From positions 1 to 64,000 of the forward strand of contig NJBI01000007.1 in assembly GCA_005222975.1 (NCBI GenBank): a DNA stretch of 64,000 nucleotides, written 5' to 3'. This DNA comes from Promethearchaeota archaeon Loki_b31. Lineage in GTDB: Archaea > Asgardarchaeota > Lokiarchaeia > Sigyniarchaeales > SOKP01. Positions within the stretch are counted from its first letter, which is position 1; every line of letters begins with the position of its first letter. The translations under genes and the position numbers were made by a program. Shown here piece after piece: positions 1 to 10,345 of this stretch. The notes under the pieces were generated by a model that did not search any database, was not told the DNA's origin, and saw nothing but the letters and a program-made list of their open reading frames with translations.

Positions 1-463
1 TGGAAGATTAACAAGGCGTGGCTCAAAAAATGTCGTAAAAAAGGGAAGATACGCCAAAAGTGGACCTTACAAGACAACCAAGACGCTTTAGTTGATTTAT
101 TTCTCGAGGCGTAAAGAAAATTAACAAGGGTGTATCAAAAAGGTGAGAATAATGTCGGTTCAGAAAAGAATAAAAATTAATAGAAAAAAATTACTTCCTT
201 AGATACTGAATATAGAAAAAAGATAGCAAAGAAGAAATATAAAAATATTTTTTAAACTATTTAAACTACAACTATATCTCATTTTCTTTTCTTTTAGTTT
301 AAATATGAGATTATTTATATACTTTTGATATAGAAAAGTGCAAGAAATACGATACTGCTATTGACGACCCTTTCATTCATTATGGGCATTAAATAGTAAA
401 AAAAAATATAGAGGTAAGGTAAGATGGCACCTGGATGCGGTAATATTATACCCTAAATATTTC

Positions 464-499
464 TCCCGCTTAGGTTATTTTTTAACCTAAAATGCGGGA
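464..499. terminator. Bulged inverted repeat (hairpin), possible terminator/processing structure
   Basis: TCCCGC(464-469)+TTAGGTTA(470-477), T5 loop, TAACCTAA(483-490), AAT bulge, GCGGGA(494-499); followed by a T-rich stretch; lies just past the 3' end of the minus-strand gene at 578. Confidence 0.5.
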
Positions 500-577
500 A
501 AACCATATTTTTACTCTTTTTTTTGTAAGTATAATGCGAGATATCTAGCTCAACAAGAATAAATATTAATTTAGAAT

Positions 578-1873
578 TTAATAAAAGGAGTTACTTTTCT
601 TCTTTATACCTTCATAAGAGTCTTGATAATACAAAGTATTTGGTGGTACATCTTCCGTTACTAAGGTTTGTGCCCCTATTACAGAATTTTCGCCAATTTT
701 TTTACCACACATGATATTAGCATTAATTCCAGTCTGCACATTAGGTCCAATAATCGCCCCTAATTTTCTCCTCCCTGAATCTATTCTTTCTCCTTTAATT
801 TTAACCCAAACACTTTTATTATCAAATCGTAGGTTTGATGTTTTCGAACCTGCTCCAAGGTTTACATTTTCACAGATGATAGAATCTCCCACATAATTAA
901 AATGTGGAACATTTGAATTAGAAAAAATAATCGAATTTTTTACTTCACTTATACCAATATGACAATTATCTCCTACTGATGTATGAGGTCTTATGTATGC
1001 ATTAGGGCCAATTAAAGTATTTTCTCCAATAAAACACGGACCTTGAATGTAACTTCCCGATTTAACATTTGTATTTCTTCCAATATGAACGTTCCCGAAG
1101 ATGTGAACATTTTCTTCTACATTACCTAATATTTTTCTTTCTATTCGATCTAAAAGAAAGATATTTGCATCAAATAGTTGCCAGGGTAAGCCAATATCGC
1201 TCCAGAAATGATCTATTATAACATATCCTGTTATTTTTCCATTTAATTGATTTATTAAAATCTCCATTGAATCTGTAAATTCGTATTCGTTTCTAACAGA
1301 TTTTTTTGTTTTCTCAATTGCTTTAAATATCAAAGGATCAAAAATATAAATTCCAGCGTTAGCCAAATTTCCTACATTTAGATCTGCAGAAGGCTTTTCA
1401 ACAATTTTTTCTACAAAACCATCAAAATTTAGTGAAATTATTCCATAATCTTGAGGATTTTTTACTTCTATTAGCGAGATTAAACCTTCAATTTTATTCT
1501 CATTGAATTTCCGTAGTATTTCTTTAAATATTATTGGATCTACTAACAAATCGCCATATATCATTAAGAAAGGCTCGTCTTTAATAAAATCCTTGGCATA
1601 ACCAAAAGCATGTGCTGTACCTAAATATTCTTCTTGGGTTTTATATTCTATTTTAATTTGAAATTTATCAATTCCATTGCCAAAATATTTTCTAATTATA
1701 TCTTCTTTATAACCAACGATTAGTAATATTTCATCTATTCCGGCTTCTTTCAACCCTAAAATAGTATATTCGAGTAATGGTTTACCTGCGATTGGTATCA
1801 TAGGTTTTGGACGAGATGATGTAATTGGCATTAATCTCATTCCCTTTCCAGCAGCTAGTATAACCGATTTCAT
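578..1873 (-). CDS. Sugar nucleotidyltransferase with C-terminal left-handed beta-helix (GlmU/RfbA-like)
   Basis: N-term MKSVILAAGKGMRLMPITSSRPKPMIPIAGKPLLEY; C-term hexapeptide repeats. Confidence 0.9.
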   Translation of the reverse strand: MKSVILAAGKGMRLMPITSSRPKPMIPIAGKPLLEYTILGLKEAGIDEILLIVGYKEDIIRKYFGNGIDKFQIKIEYKTQEEYLGTAHAFGYAKDFIKDEPFLMIYGDLLVDPIIFKEILRKFNENKIEGLISLIEVKNPQDYGIISLNFDGFVEKIVEKPSADLNVGNLANAGIYIFDPLIFKAIEKTKKSVRNEYEFTDSMEILINQLNGKITGYVIIDHFWSDIGLPWQLFDANIFLLDRIERKILGNVEENVHIFGNVHIGRNTNVKSGSYIQGPCFIGENTLIGPNAYIRPHTSVGDNCHIGISEVKNSIIFSNSNVPHFNYVGDSIICENVNLGAGSKTSNLRFDNKSVWVKIKGERIDSGRRKLGAIIGPNVQTGINANIMCGKKIGENSVIGAQTLVTEDVPPNTLYYQDSYEGIKKKSNSFY

Positions 1874-1984
1874 AAATGATTAGAAATATTTATTATATTA
1901 AAATTTTCTTAAGAAATTTAACAAGAATCTTACTTAAACAACTATTAAATCTAGCAAAAACAGTTAATGTCTATTGAAAGCTTT

Positions 1985-3475
1985 TCACGCTTTTTCTACA
2001 CGAAATATATGGCTATTCCAACCCTCTAATTCGATATATAATCCATTTTCACGAAGATCTTTTCCTTCATAAATATATTGGTTCCTTGTAAGCAGATCTG
2101 TAAACTTCCAGTTAAAAAGTCCAAAATCTATATCTTCTATTATTAAATGCGCTTTGGAAGAAATTAAACTATAATTGACAACAATTAATAGCCGATCCTT
2201 ATCTGTCCACCACTGATACGAAATAATATTATTGAAAGAGTTATCACTTGAATCGACAGTTTTAACTTTACATAAGGACCATTTTCCATTGTCAAACTCT
2301 CTTCCGGGAATAATTTTCAACAAATTGTCATAGAATTCCATTAGAGCTACGTCATCTTCTTCTGTCGCCGCCCTTCCTAATTGAACAGGTAATTTTATTT
2401 CGTATCCTCGTGTTTGACCTTCAAAAATTAATCGAGCGCCGGGTAGTGTTGAGGTAATAACAACAGCAGCTTTTGAAGCTTCAGTTCCGAACACCGTTAT
2501 AGCTCTTGGTTCATCGTGATTCTCAATAAAGCGAAGCAATTTACTTTGGTAATCCCAATCTGCTTTAAGATGTTCGTTAACCCTCTGAGCACTATCATTA
2601 GCTAAGCGTTCGTATAGTTTCTTATCATAACAATAATCAAATCCTTGCTGCATCAATTCAAATTCCATATCCCAATACACTTCAGCTATAAACTTAAAAT
2701 CGGGGAATTCATTTTTTACAGCAACTATAATTTCTTCCCAAAATTCTTTTTCAAGAGCCTGATCTGCTTTTTCCTTCCATGTGCGGCTGAAAACGCTATT
2801 CGTCATTAACATTGCCATATCACATCTAACACCATCACATTGTTGGGCGATCGAAAGTAGCGTGCTAATGGCTTTTGAACGAGCTTCAGACGAAAACGCA
2901 TTGATTTGCACGGTGTCGGTCCAAGCAGGAAAATTCGGATCGCGACCATGAGCATAAACAATATCTCCTAAAGAGAAAAAGTCGTACGGTTTAGATATTA
3001 AATCATCTAAAGTTCCTTTTATAAAAACATCTGATTTTTCAAGCGTCCATAGATGATCTACTGAAACATGGTTGGGAACATAATCTAAAAGTAGCAATAT
3101 TCCATGGTCAACCAATTCTTTGCGGAAGGAATTTAAACCGTCTGAACCACCAAGGTGAGAACTAACATGATAATAATATACTGAATATGGCGAACCAATA
3201 ACATCATCGGTATTAAAATAGTGTAACGCCTTACGATATTCTTCTTGTAAGCCTTCATGGTTAATCGCAATTTCTCTTCCTATAGGGCTTCGTTCCCATA
3301 CTCCCATTAACCAAATAACATCATAAGGGGTTAATTCTTGGTCAATTAATTCAACAGGTAATGTATCTAACTTAATTGTATGACCATATATCTCAGATAA
3401 ATTGTTTAACCATGACCATGTGTTAATTTCGTAAATTTTAGGGTGTTTAGGCCATGCATTCTTTTTTATTGACAT
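1985..3475 (-). CDS. Alpha-amylase family (GH13) glycosidase
   Basis: DYVPNHVS, GVRCDMAML (nucleophile), FIAEVYWD (acid/base), FIENHDE (third Asp). Confidence 0.88.
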   Translation of the reverse strand: MSIKKNAWPKHPKIYEINTWSWLNNLSEIYGHTIKLDTLPVELIDQELTPYDVIWLMGVWERSPIGREIAINHEGLQEEYRKALHYFNTDDVIGSPYSVYYYHVSSHLGGSDGLNSFRKELVDHGILLLLDYVPNHVSVDHLWTLEKSDVFIKGTLDDLISKPYDFFSLGDIVYAHGRDPNFPAWTDTVQINAFSSEARSKAISTLLSIAQQCDGVRCDMAMLMTNSVFSRTWKEKADQALEKEFWEEIIVAVKNEFPDFKFIAEVYWDMEFELMQQGFDYCYDKKLYERLANDSAQRVNEHLKADWDYQSKLLRFIENHDEPRAITVFGTEASKAAVVITSTLPGARLIFEGQTRGYEIKLPVQLGRAATEEDDVALMEFYDNLLKIIPGREFDNGKWSLCKVKTVDSSDNSFNNIISYQWWTDKDRLLIVVNYSLISSKAHLIIEDIDFGLFNWKFTDLLTRNQYIYEGKDLRENGLYIELEGWNSHIFRVEKA

Positions 3476-3687
3476 GATTAATTTAGGTTCGATTAATTCT
3501 TAGTATTAATGAATATTAAATATGCCTCCTAATATAAAAAATAAATCCTATTTTAGTTTCAAATTTCGAACAGAAGCTAACGAGTAATTTATTGCTAAGT
3601 AATTTTTTGTCAACTTTTTTATAAATAAATATATATAAATTATTAGACAATCATAACTATAATAAAGAAAAAGAAAAGAAGTAAGTA

Positions 3688-4260
3688 TTGAAAATGAGTG
3701 AAGAGAAAGACGCAATAAGGAAGCTAATAATGTTGATTTCGGATTTACGTGCTAAAGACGAGGAGCGTTACGAAGCGCATGTTAATTTTATGAACGAAAC
3801 CATTAAGATGATTAGTGCAATTGAGTCTCAGATGAATAAACACTGGTCTACTGTGTTAGAATCCCTAAAGGAACTAAATACGGACATAAACAATAATTTA
3901 GACAGTTTACTTACAGGGATAAACCCTAAAGGGCTTAGAGAAACATCCAAATCGCTTCAAGAAATCATGGATACAATGAACAAGAGCGTTCAATCGATGA
4001 ATTTGGAAAAGGTTTTAAGCGAACTTAAAGTTTTAAAAGCCTCTACAGTACCAAGCCTACTCACAGCAGCAATTCCTGGGACGGTTTCTGTAGGACAACA
4101 ACCAGAACTAATTACAGCTAATCTTGATCTAAAACCTCCGACTGGTGCAGTAGCTTCACAAGAACCTGAAATATACGGATTTGTTCCCGGAAAAAAGAAG
4201 AAGAAAGAAGAAGAAGAGGAAGAACCTCATTTAATGAAACCATCAGATTTATTCAAATAA
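3688..4260 (+). CDS. Coiled-coil protein of unknown function with KKKKKEEEEEE tail
   Basis: Long ORF, heptad-rich, charged C-terminus. Confidence 0.6.
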   Translation: MKMSEEKDAIRKLIMLISDLRAKDEERYEAHVNFMNETIKMISAIESQMNKHWSTVLESLKELNTDINNNLDSLLTGINPKGLRETSKSLQEIMDTMNKSVQSMNLEKVLSELKVLKASTVPSLLTAAIPGTVSVGQQPELITANLDLKPPTGAVASQEPEIYGFVPGKKKKKEEEEEEPHLMKPSDLFK

Positions 4261-4277
4261 GTAATTACTTAATCAAT

Positions 4278-5588
4278 CTAATACTTATTTTTCAATCTTT
4301 CCATAAAAGGTTCTACACTTTTTTTGACTTGTTCTATGTTTTCGCCTATTTTTTTGAAATTAATAACTATTGATGGTATATTTAATTCAGTTTTCATTTT
4401 ATCCTTTAATGTATCGTATGTTTTTGATATTGAAGGGCACCCAAATACTTGGTTGAAGATTAAACCATCTATGTTCAATTTCTTTGCTGCTGCTAAATAT
4501 GAATTCGTCATATTTTCTTTATTGCATCCAATTCCTTTTGTTGATGAGTTCAATAGAAAACGAGAGTAATCTTCAATGGGATCGGAATTTTTTGATAAAG
4601 GGATTTCTTCCAATAAACCTAGTAAGTCCCAATCAGCATATATTATCCTTCCACCCAATTTATAAATAATTTCATGTACTTCTGGTTCCCACCCTTGGTA
4701 CATTGGGGCAAATAGCACCCTTGGCATGTGAGAAACATCCATTCCTATACCTTTTTTGATCCTCTCTCTCATTTCTTTAACTAATTGACTCATATTATTT
4801 AAGTATCTTTGAGCGTTAGAATTATAATCTTGAAATGTTATTGTTAGAAGCGCTAGAATTTCCGCAAAGGATGCAGGATTACAAGGATAGAAATTTGAAG
4901 TGCTGATCTCATAAAGAATTGTTTTATAAAATCGCTTTACCTGGTTTCCTATTCGGAATTGTTTTTGTAAGCTATTATCTGTGACAAAATTTCCAGTTAT
5001 ACCCTCTAAATCACTGATCCCCCTTTTTACACTATTTACCATCTGTTCTAGCGCCTTATTTTCATTTTCTGGGTTTTTAGGAGGAACCTCAATCGTTATT
5101 TGATTAGGAACTGTTGTTTTTAACGATTCAGAAAACTTATTCCATTCACCACAACGCATAGCGAAGTTAAGATTAGCGTCTAAGTTTTTTCCCTTTGATA
5201 AATGCATTCCATAAAGAGCGTTAATTCCATAACACAATTCAGAAGGAACGCCATTGTTAACACCTAATTCGTACATTTCATTATATTTACTATGAATAGA
5301 TGTAATAACATCTTCAAGAATTTTATCAACTATTTTTAATACATCAAATTGACGAGCGAAATCTAGAAATTTTGATGTTAAACTCCAACCTAACACACTA
5401 GTGGCGGAATTTAACATTATTAAGTACTTATTAACCTCAAACGATTCCATCCGAATTGGAAAAACTGGAATCCCTCCAACGGCAAAAGCTAAATCGGGGA
5501 ATCCTAAGGCAACTGAAATTAATTTTTTCTTTTCTTTAAACTTTTTCTTCTTTAGATACTCTCTGCCTGTTAAAAAATTATAAGCCAT
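4278..5588 (-). CDS. 2-hydroxyacyl-CoA dehydratase / benzoyl-CoA reductase subunit family (HgdB-like)
   Basis: Full-length similarity to the 11522..12877 product (FYPCNPASFAEILALL, FAPMYQGWEPEVHEIIYKLGGRIIYADWD, FGCPS). Confidence 0.82.
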   Translation of the reverse strand: MAYNFLTGREYLKKKKFKEKKKLISVALGFPDLAFAVGGIPVFPIRMESFEVNKYLIMLNSATSVLGWSLTSKFLDFARQFDVLKIVDKILEDVITSIHSKYNEMYELGVNNGVPSELCYGINALYGMHLSKGKNLDANLNFAMRCGEWNKFSESLKTTVPNQITIEVPPKNPENENKALEQMVNSVKRGISDLEGITGNFVTDNSLQKQFRIGNQVKRFYKTILYEISTSNFYPCNPASFAEILALLTITFQDYNSNAQRYLNNMSQLVKEMRERIKKGIGMDVSHMPRVLFAPMYQGWEPEVHEIIYKLGGRIIYADWDLLGLLEEIPLSKNSDPIEDYSRFLLNSSTKGIGCNKENMTNSYLAAAKKLNIDGLIFNQVFGCPSISKTYDTLKDKMKTELNIPSIVINFKKIGENIEQVKKSVEPFMERLKNKY

Positions 5589-5750
5589 TTTAAGAACAGA
5601 TGTGAAACTTACGACATCATCAGCGTATATACTCGTTTTAAAACCAACTCTAGTTGCTAATATAAATTGAGAATTTTCTACAACTATAATTTAAAATTAG
5701 TCATTTAATAGTAATAAAATTTATGAGCTAAATTATATGGGTTTATGATT

Positions 5751-5876
5751 TTATTTGAACATCTTCATAAAAACTCCAAGATGAGTTTTTATTTCTTCGA
5801 TTTTTTCGCCAATTTTATTAGATATAATTGTTAATGATGGTATTTCAAGTACTCAATATAATTTTTCTTTTAACAT
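5751..5876 (-). pseudogene. 3'-terminal remnant of an HgdB-like gene
   Basis: Minus translation MLKEKLY*VLEIPSLTIISNKIGEKIEEIKTHLGVFMKMFK* aligns with the C-terminus MLREKVRRELEIPTTAITFNKIGESIDQMKTRLGAFMEMFK* of the gene at 11522. Confidence 0.85.
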
Positions 5877-6063
5877 AACATACTACTCTTAGAAGTTTTA
5901 TTCTAATACTCGAGTATTATCTCGGATTTGAAAATTTTTATATTTCATGGTTTACTTCTTGAAATTCGAATTTTTCCGCAAACATAAGAGTTAAGCAAGA
6001 TTTAATTGTATATAAAATGTATTATAAACCAAGAAAATTAAAATGTGAAAAAATCTGATCAAG

Positions 6064-7050
6064 ATGACTAAGGAAAAAATAAAAATTTGTGTACTTGAGA
6101 AAAAACGAGGAAATTTTTCAATACAAGAGAAATTTGCTAAAAGCGAAAATATTATCGATACAACTAATCAAGAAGTAGAACATCATTTAAGTGCTTTAAA
6201 TGAAGCGGGTTATGATGTAAAAATATTAAAATGGAATGACAATATAATTTCTGATTTAAAAAGTCTTGACATTGATATCGTATTTAATGTATCCAGCATT
6301 GTTGAAACAGCTATTTTAGAAGAATTAGAGATACCTTATGTAGGGTCTGATATTTTTGGATGCGTTATAGCAACCGATAAGGTTCTTACTAAAGATTTGT
6401 GGCTTAAAAAAGGATTACCAACATCACCTTATATTTTAGCAAGATCAAAAGAGGATTGTGAAATTTTTAAGAAAAACAAGCGTTTTGATTATCCTTTATT
6501 TATAAAACCCTCTCAAGGGAGAGGAAGTTCTGGAATCGACGAATCCTCACTTATCTGTTCATATAACGAATTAATTAAAGGAGTTGAAAAAAGATTAAAC
6601 ACAATAAATCAACCTGTTCTTATTGAAAAATTTTTAAAAGGTAGGGAAATAACATGTGGAATTATTGGTAATGGAAATCAGATTAAAGCCTTACCTTTAT
6701 TAGAAATAATACACAAGGAAAAGGAAAAATTCTTGACATTTAATAAAAAAGAGTTAGATGACGATAAATTCCAATGCCCTGCAAAATTAACTCCGAAACA
6801 GTCTAAAGAATTACAGAAATTAGCTATTTCAGCATTTCAAGCGATAAATCTTAGAGATTATGGTCGTGTAGACATGATCTTATCAGAAGAAGGTCCTTTT
6901 TTATTAGAAATAAATTGTTTTGCAGGATTAATGTGTACACCAAAAGATAAACCTCATAGTTACATGGGCTTTATGGCAATTGCAGAAAACAAAAAAAGTA
7001 GTGAATTCTTAGATGAAATTATAAAAGAAGCATTAAAAAGAATTGGATAA
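6064..7050 (+). CDS. D-alanine--D-alanine ligase-like ATP-grasp enzyme
   Basis: KDLWLKKGLPTSPYI, YPLFIKPSQGRGSSGID, VLIEKFLKGREITCGIIG, LRDYGRVDMIL, PFLLEINCFAGL. Confidence 0.85.
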   Translation: MTKEKIKICVLEKKRGNFSIQEKFAKSENIIDTTNQEVEHHLSALNEAGYDVKILKWNDNIISDLKSLDIDIVFNVSSIVETAILEELEIPYVGSDIFGCVIATDKVLTKDLWLKKGLPTSPYILARSKEDCEIFKKNKRFDYPLFIKPSQGRGSSGIDESSLICSYNELIKGVEKRLNTINQPVLIEKFLKGREITCGIIGNGNQIKALPLLEIIHKEKEKFLTFNKKELDDDKFQCPAKLTPKQSKELQKLAISAFQAINLRDYGRVDMILSEEGPFLLEINCFAGLMCTPKDKPHSYMGFMAIAENKKSSEFLDEIIKEALKRIG

Positions 7051-7092
7051 CTTTCGTTCAAACTAAAAACAAATTGTATTATGTGAATTAAA

Positions 7093-8178
7093 ATGCCAAT
7101 ACTTGAAATAAATTTGAGAAAAATTAGACATAACGCAAAATTATTAAAGAATCTTTTAACTCAGCGAAATGTATCTATTATTGGAATTACAAAACTTGTC
7201 TTAGGAAACCCTACTATTGCAATGACGTTGGTTCAAGGAGGAATAGAGTATTTAGGAGATTCACGAATTAACAATATTATTAAAATGAAAAAAAATAATA
7301 TTAGAGCTCAATTTGTTTTAATTCGTATTCCAAGCATTACTGAAATTCCTCTTGTTGTTAAATACGCAAATTATAGCCTAAACTCAGAATTAAAGACCAT
7401 AAGAATGCTTTCAAATGAAGCCGTTAAACAAAAAAAGATACATAGTATAATTCTAATGGTAGATATGGGAGATTTAAGAGAAGGAATAAACATATTCAAT
7501 ATTGAATGTTTTGTCGAAGAGATTTTAAGACTAAAAAATATAAATTTAAGTGGAATTGGTACAAACTTCAAATGTTTTAGTGGTATCATCCCGACAGATG
7601 AAAATATGAATGAATTTTCTAAATTAGTATTTAGGATCAAAGATAAATTTGAATTGGAATTAGAATTTGTCTCAGGAGGAAATTCTGCAAATTTTAACTG
7701 GTTTAAATCGTGTAAAAACATTGGTGAAATAAATAATTTTAGAATTGGGGAAGCTATGTTTCTAGGAAAAGAAACAATAAATTATGAACCAATTCCAAAT
7801 CTTTATATAGACGCTTTTAAGTTAATAACAGAAATTGTTGAATTAAAACAAAGATCTGTAATCCCCAAAGGGATTATTGTATCAAATGCATTTGGGGAAA
7901 GTGTCCAAACTTACCATAAAAAAATTAACAACGGAAAAAAAAGCGATATAATTAGAACACAAGCACTTTTAAATATAGGTAGACAAGATATTGCAGTAAA
8001 TGGATTAAATCCGAAAGAAAGTATTAAAATTCTTGGAGCTTCAAGCGACTACTTAGTTGTAGATATAAGAGATAATCAATTTCAGATTGGACAAAAATTG
8101 CATTTTGATTTAAATTATGAAGCTCTTTTAAGAGCAATGACTAGTCCCTATATCCATAAGAAATTTATCGATATTTAA
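7093..8178 (+). CDS. PLP-dependent alanine/ornithine racemase family protein
   Basis: Fold-III racemase hallmarks: GITKLVLGNP (Lys), YLGDSRINNI, SLNSELKTIR, IILMVDMGDLREGI. Confidence 0.85.
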   Translation: MPILEINLRKIRHNAKLLKNLLTQRNVSIIGITKLVLGNPTIAMTLVQGGIEYLGDSRINNIIKMKKNNIRAQFVLIRIPSITEIPLVVKYANYSLNSELKTIRMLSNEAVKQKKIHSIILMVDMGDLREGINIFNIECFVEEILRLKNINLSGIGTNFKCFSGIIPTDENMNEFSKLVFRIKDKFELELEFVSGGNSANFNWFKSCKNIGEINNFRIGEAMFLGKETINYEPIPNLYIDAFKLITEIVELKQRSVIPKGIIVSNAFGESVQTYHKKINNGKKSDIIRTQALLNIGRQDIAVNGLNPKESIKILGASSDYLVVDIRDNQFQIGQKLHFDLNYEALLRAMTSPYIHKKFIDI

Positions 8179-8581
8179 ATTTACATGGGTTTATGATTTA
8201 ATTCTGAATGGTAACAAAACACATTTTAAAAGAAGAAAATGAAAATATGAATATTTTTTTTATTAGTAAGGATAATTTTTTTAATTTATTAAAAAAAGTT
8301 CTAAAAAACATCTACATAATTGTAGAATTAAAATTTGACTCTTAATCTACTTAAAAGACACAAAATTTTAAATAATATGATTGATATTATAAAGAATAGG
8401 AAATATTTTGCATTGAAACTTAAAACGGTTTAATTATATCAATATTAGAATATATTTTTATATCCACTAAATAAATTAGGGATATAATTAGAGTCAATGG
8501 TTATTTACTGTTATTATTCAATAAAATTTTAATAATCACTGTTCTACAATCCAGTAAGTTTCTTTATTACTTATTTCAATA

Positions 8582-10345
8582 TTGTTAAGGGTGATTAAGT
8601 CAATGAAGATGAATAACATTTATTTAGAGAGAAAAATAAATAAAAGAATTTTAACTGCATGTATAGGACAATGCGTTCATGTAGCTGGTACATATAATTT
8701 CATTCAAATTTCAAAACAGTTAGGTTATAATAATCTATTTTTAGGACCTGCTACCCCTATTTCAATTGTTATCGATCAAATTAAAAAGTATGACCCTAAC
8801 ATTGTAGGGCTAAGTTATCGTTTAACGGCAGACACTGTTAGACCTTTACTAAATGAATTTTTCAAAAATTTTATAAGATTAGAGAATAAACCAAAAAAAT
8901 TATTTTTTGCTGGAACACCTGAAGTAGTTGAGATTGCAAGAAAATATGAAGGGTTCGATGAATTTTTTGTTGGAGGGGAATCAAAATTTGAATTAATTTC
9001 TATCTTGAGAAATGAGAAAGTAAAATCAGAAAGTAAAACAGAAATCCCTATGGACATTATTTCTCGAATACGATGGAAGAAACCTTATCCTGTAATTAGA
9101 GCGCACTTTGGATTACTTAATTTCAATGAGACAATAGAAGGAATAAAAGAAATTGCTAAAGCTAAAGTCTTAGATGTTATTTCAATTGCGCCCGATCAAA
9201 ATACGCAAGAAAATTATTTCCACCCTGAAAATCAAGATAAAGAATTATCTGGAGCGGGCGGGGTTCCTTTGCGCACTCAGCAAGATTTCGAGAAGCTCCA
9301 TCAAGCAAGATTAACCGGAAACTATCCGATGTTAAGGATATATGCTGGAACACGCGATTTCATTAAATTAGGAAAATTGTATCGAGATACAATTCAAAAT
9401 GCTTGGGCGGCAATTCCTATTTTTTGGTTTAATCAAATGGATAGTAGGGGGCCTTTAACTTTAAAAGATTCGATTAAACAACATCTAAACGCAATAAAGT
9501 GGCACGGAAAGCACAATATTCCCGTTGAAATAAACGATCCACATCATTGGAGCCTTCGAGATTCTCCTGATGCTATAGCTGTTGCTGATATGTATTTATG
9601 TGGAATTATAGCCAAAAAATTAGGCGTCAAAAATTTTATAGCACAGTATATGTTTAATACACCTCCATCAAGTTCACTTGATATGGACTTAGCAAAAATT
9701 CTCGCTAAAGATGAGTTACTTCAAACGCTAGCCAATGAGAACTTTACGATAATTAAGCAAGTTCGGACGGGAATAGCAAGTTTCCCATTAGATTTGGATA
9801 AAGCAAAAGGACAGCTTGCTATTGCGACATTTGTTCAATTAGCTATTAGACCAGACATTGTTCATGTAGTTAGTTCTTCTGAAGCTAGTCATGCAGCTCG
9901 TCCAGAAAACATAATAGAAAGTTGTAAAATAGTGGATCAAGTTATAGATAAAATTTATTCCAGTAAAATTAACATTATAGATAAAAAAATTGAGGAAAGG
10001 AAAGAAGAATTAATAAGACAAGCCAAATGGATAGTTAATTTAATACCTCATTTAACAAAAAATGAAGATGAAACGAAAAGTCCATATACCAATTATGAAG
10101 TATTAAGTCGACTCGTAGAATATGGTATATTTGATGCCCCACATTTAAAAAACAATAAATTTGCGTTGGGTAAAATTAAAACCAAAGTAATTAACGGTGC
10201 TTGTTATTCGTGGAATGAATCTCAGCAAAAAATTTACGATGAAATTGAAAGAATAAAAGACATTATTTTTAATAGCCCATTTAAAAATTTTTCAGATTCA
10301 TTACAACAAAAAGAAAAATCCATCACAAAGGTGATGGATGAATGA
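8582..10345 (+). CDS. B12-binding domain fused to glutamate-mutase-epsilon-like catalytic barrel
   Basis: N-term B12 fold (GQCVHVAGTYN, GLSYRL, FAGTPE..GFDEFFVGGES); C-term VEYGIFDAPHLKNNKFALGKIKTKVINGACYSWNE resembles the MutE C-terminus. Confidence 0.7.
   Translation: MLRVIKSMKMNNIYLERKINKRILTACIGQCVHVAGTYNFIQISKQLGYNNLFLGPATPISIVIDQIKKYDPNIVGLSYRLTADTVRPLLNEFFKNFIRLENKPKKLFFAGTPEVVEIARKYEGFDEFFVGGESKFELISILRNEKVKSESKTEIPMDIISRIRWKKPYPVIRAHFGLLNFNETIEGIKEIAKAKVLDVISIAPDQNTQENYFHPENQDKELSGAGGVPLRTQQDFEKLHQARLTGNYPMLRIYAGTRDFIKLGKLYRDTIQNAWAAIPIFWFNQMDSRGPLTLKDSIKQHLNAIKWHGKHNIPVEINDPHHWSLRDSPDAIAVADMYLCGIIAKKLGVKNFIAQYMFNTPPSSSLDMDLAKILAKDELLQTLANENFTIIKQVRTGIASFPLDLDKAKGQLAIATFVQLAIRPDIVHVVSSSEASHAARPENIIESCKIVDQVIDKIYSSKINIIDKKIEERKEELIRQAKWIVNLIPHLTKNEDETKSPYTNYEVLSRLVEYGIFDAPHLKNNKFALGKIKTKVINGACYSWNESQQKIYDEIERIKDIIFNSPFKNFSDSLQQKEKSITKVMDE

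Noticed and set aside
1-114. Possible 3' ends of a coding region at the left edge in two frames (GRLTRRGSKNVVKKGRYAKSGPYKTTKTL* ending 91, or WKINKAW...FLEA* ending 114)
   Set aside because: Both frames are open and the piece is too short to choose a frame or assign a family
711-896. Antisense ORFs in the track (e.g. 711-896, 7371-7721, 11151-11351, 15069-15623, 32517-32906, 61101-61427)
   Set aside because: They lie opposite well-supported genes, have no recognisable domains and have composition typical of antisense low-complexity translation
5917-5931. TTATCTCGGATTTGA shared with the nucleotidyltransferase 3' end, possible third remnant (minus: QIRDNTRVLE)
   Set aside because: Only 15 nt identical, with flanks poorly matched; cannot be distinguished from chance
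5737-8199. 15-bp direct repeat ATGGGTTTATGATTT at 5737-5751 and 8185-8199 bracketing the ligase and racemase genes
   Set aside because: Repeats of this length are expected by chance in 64 kb of AT-rich DNA; no target-site, inverted-repeat or transposase evidence
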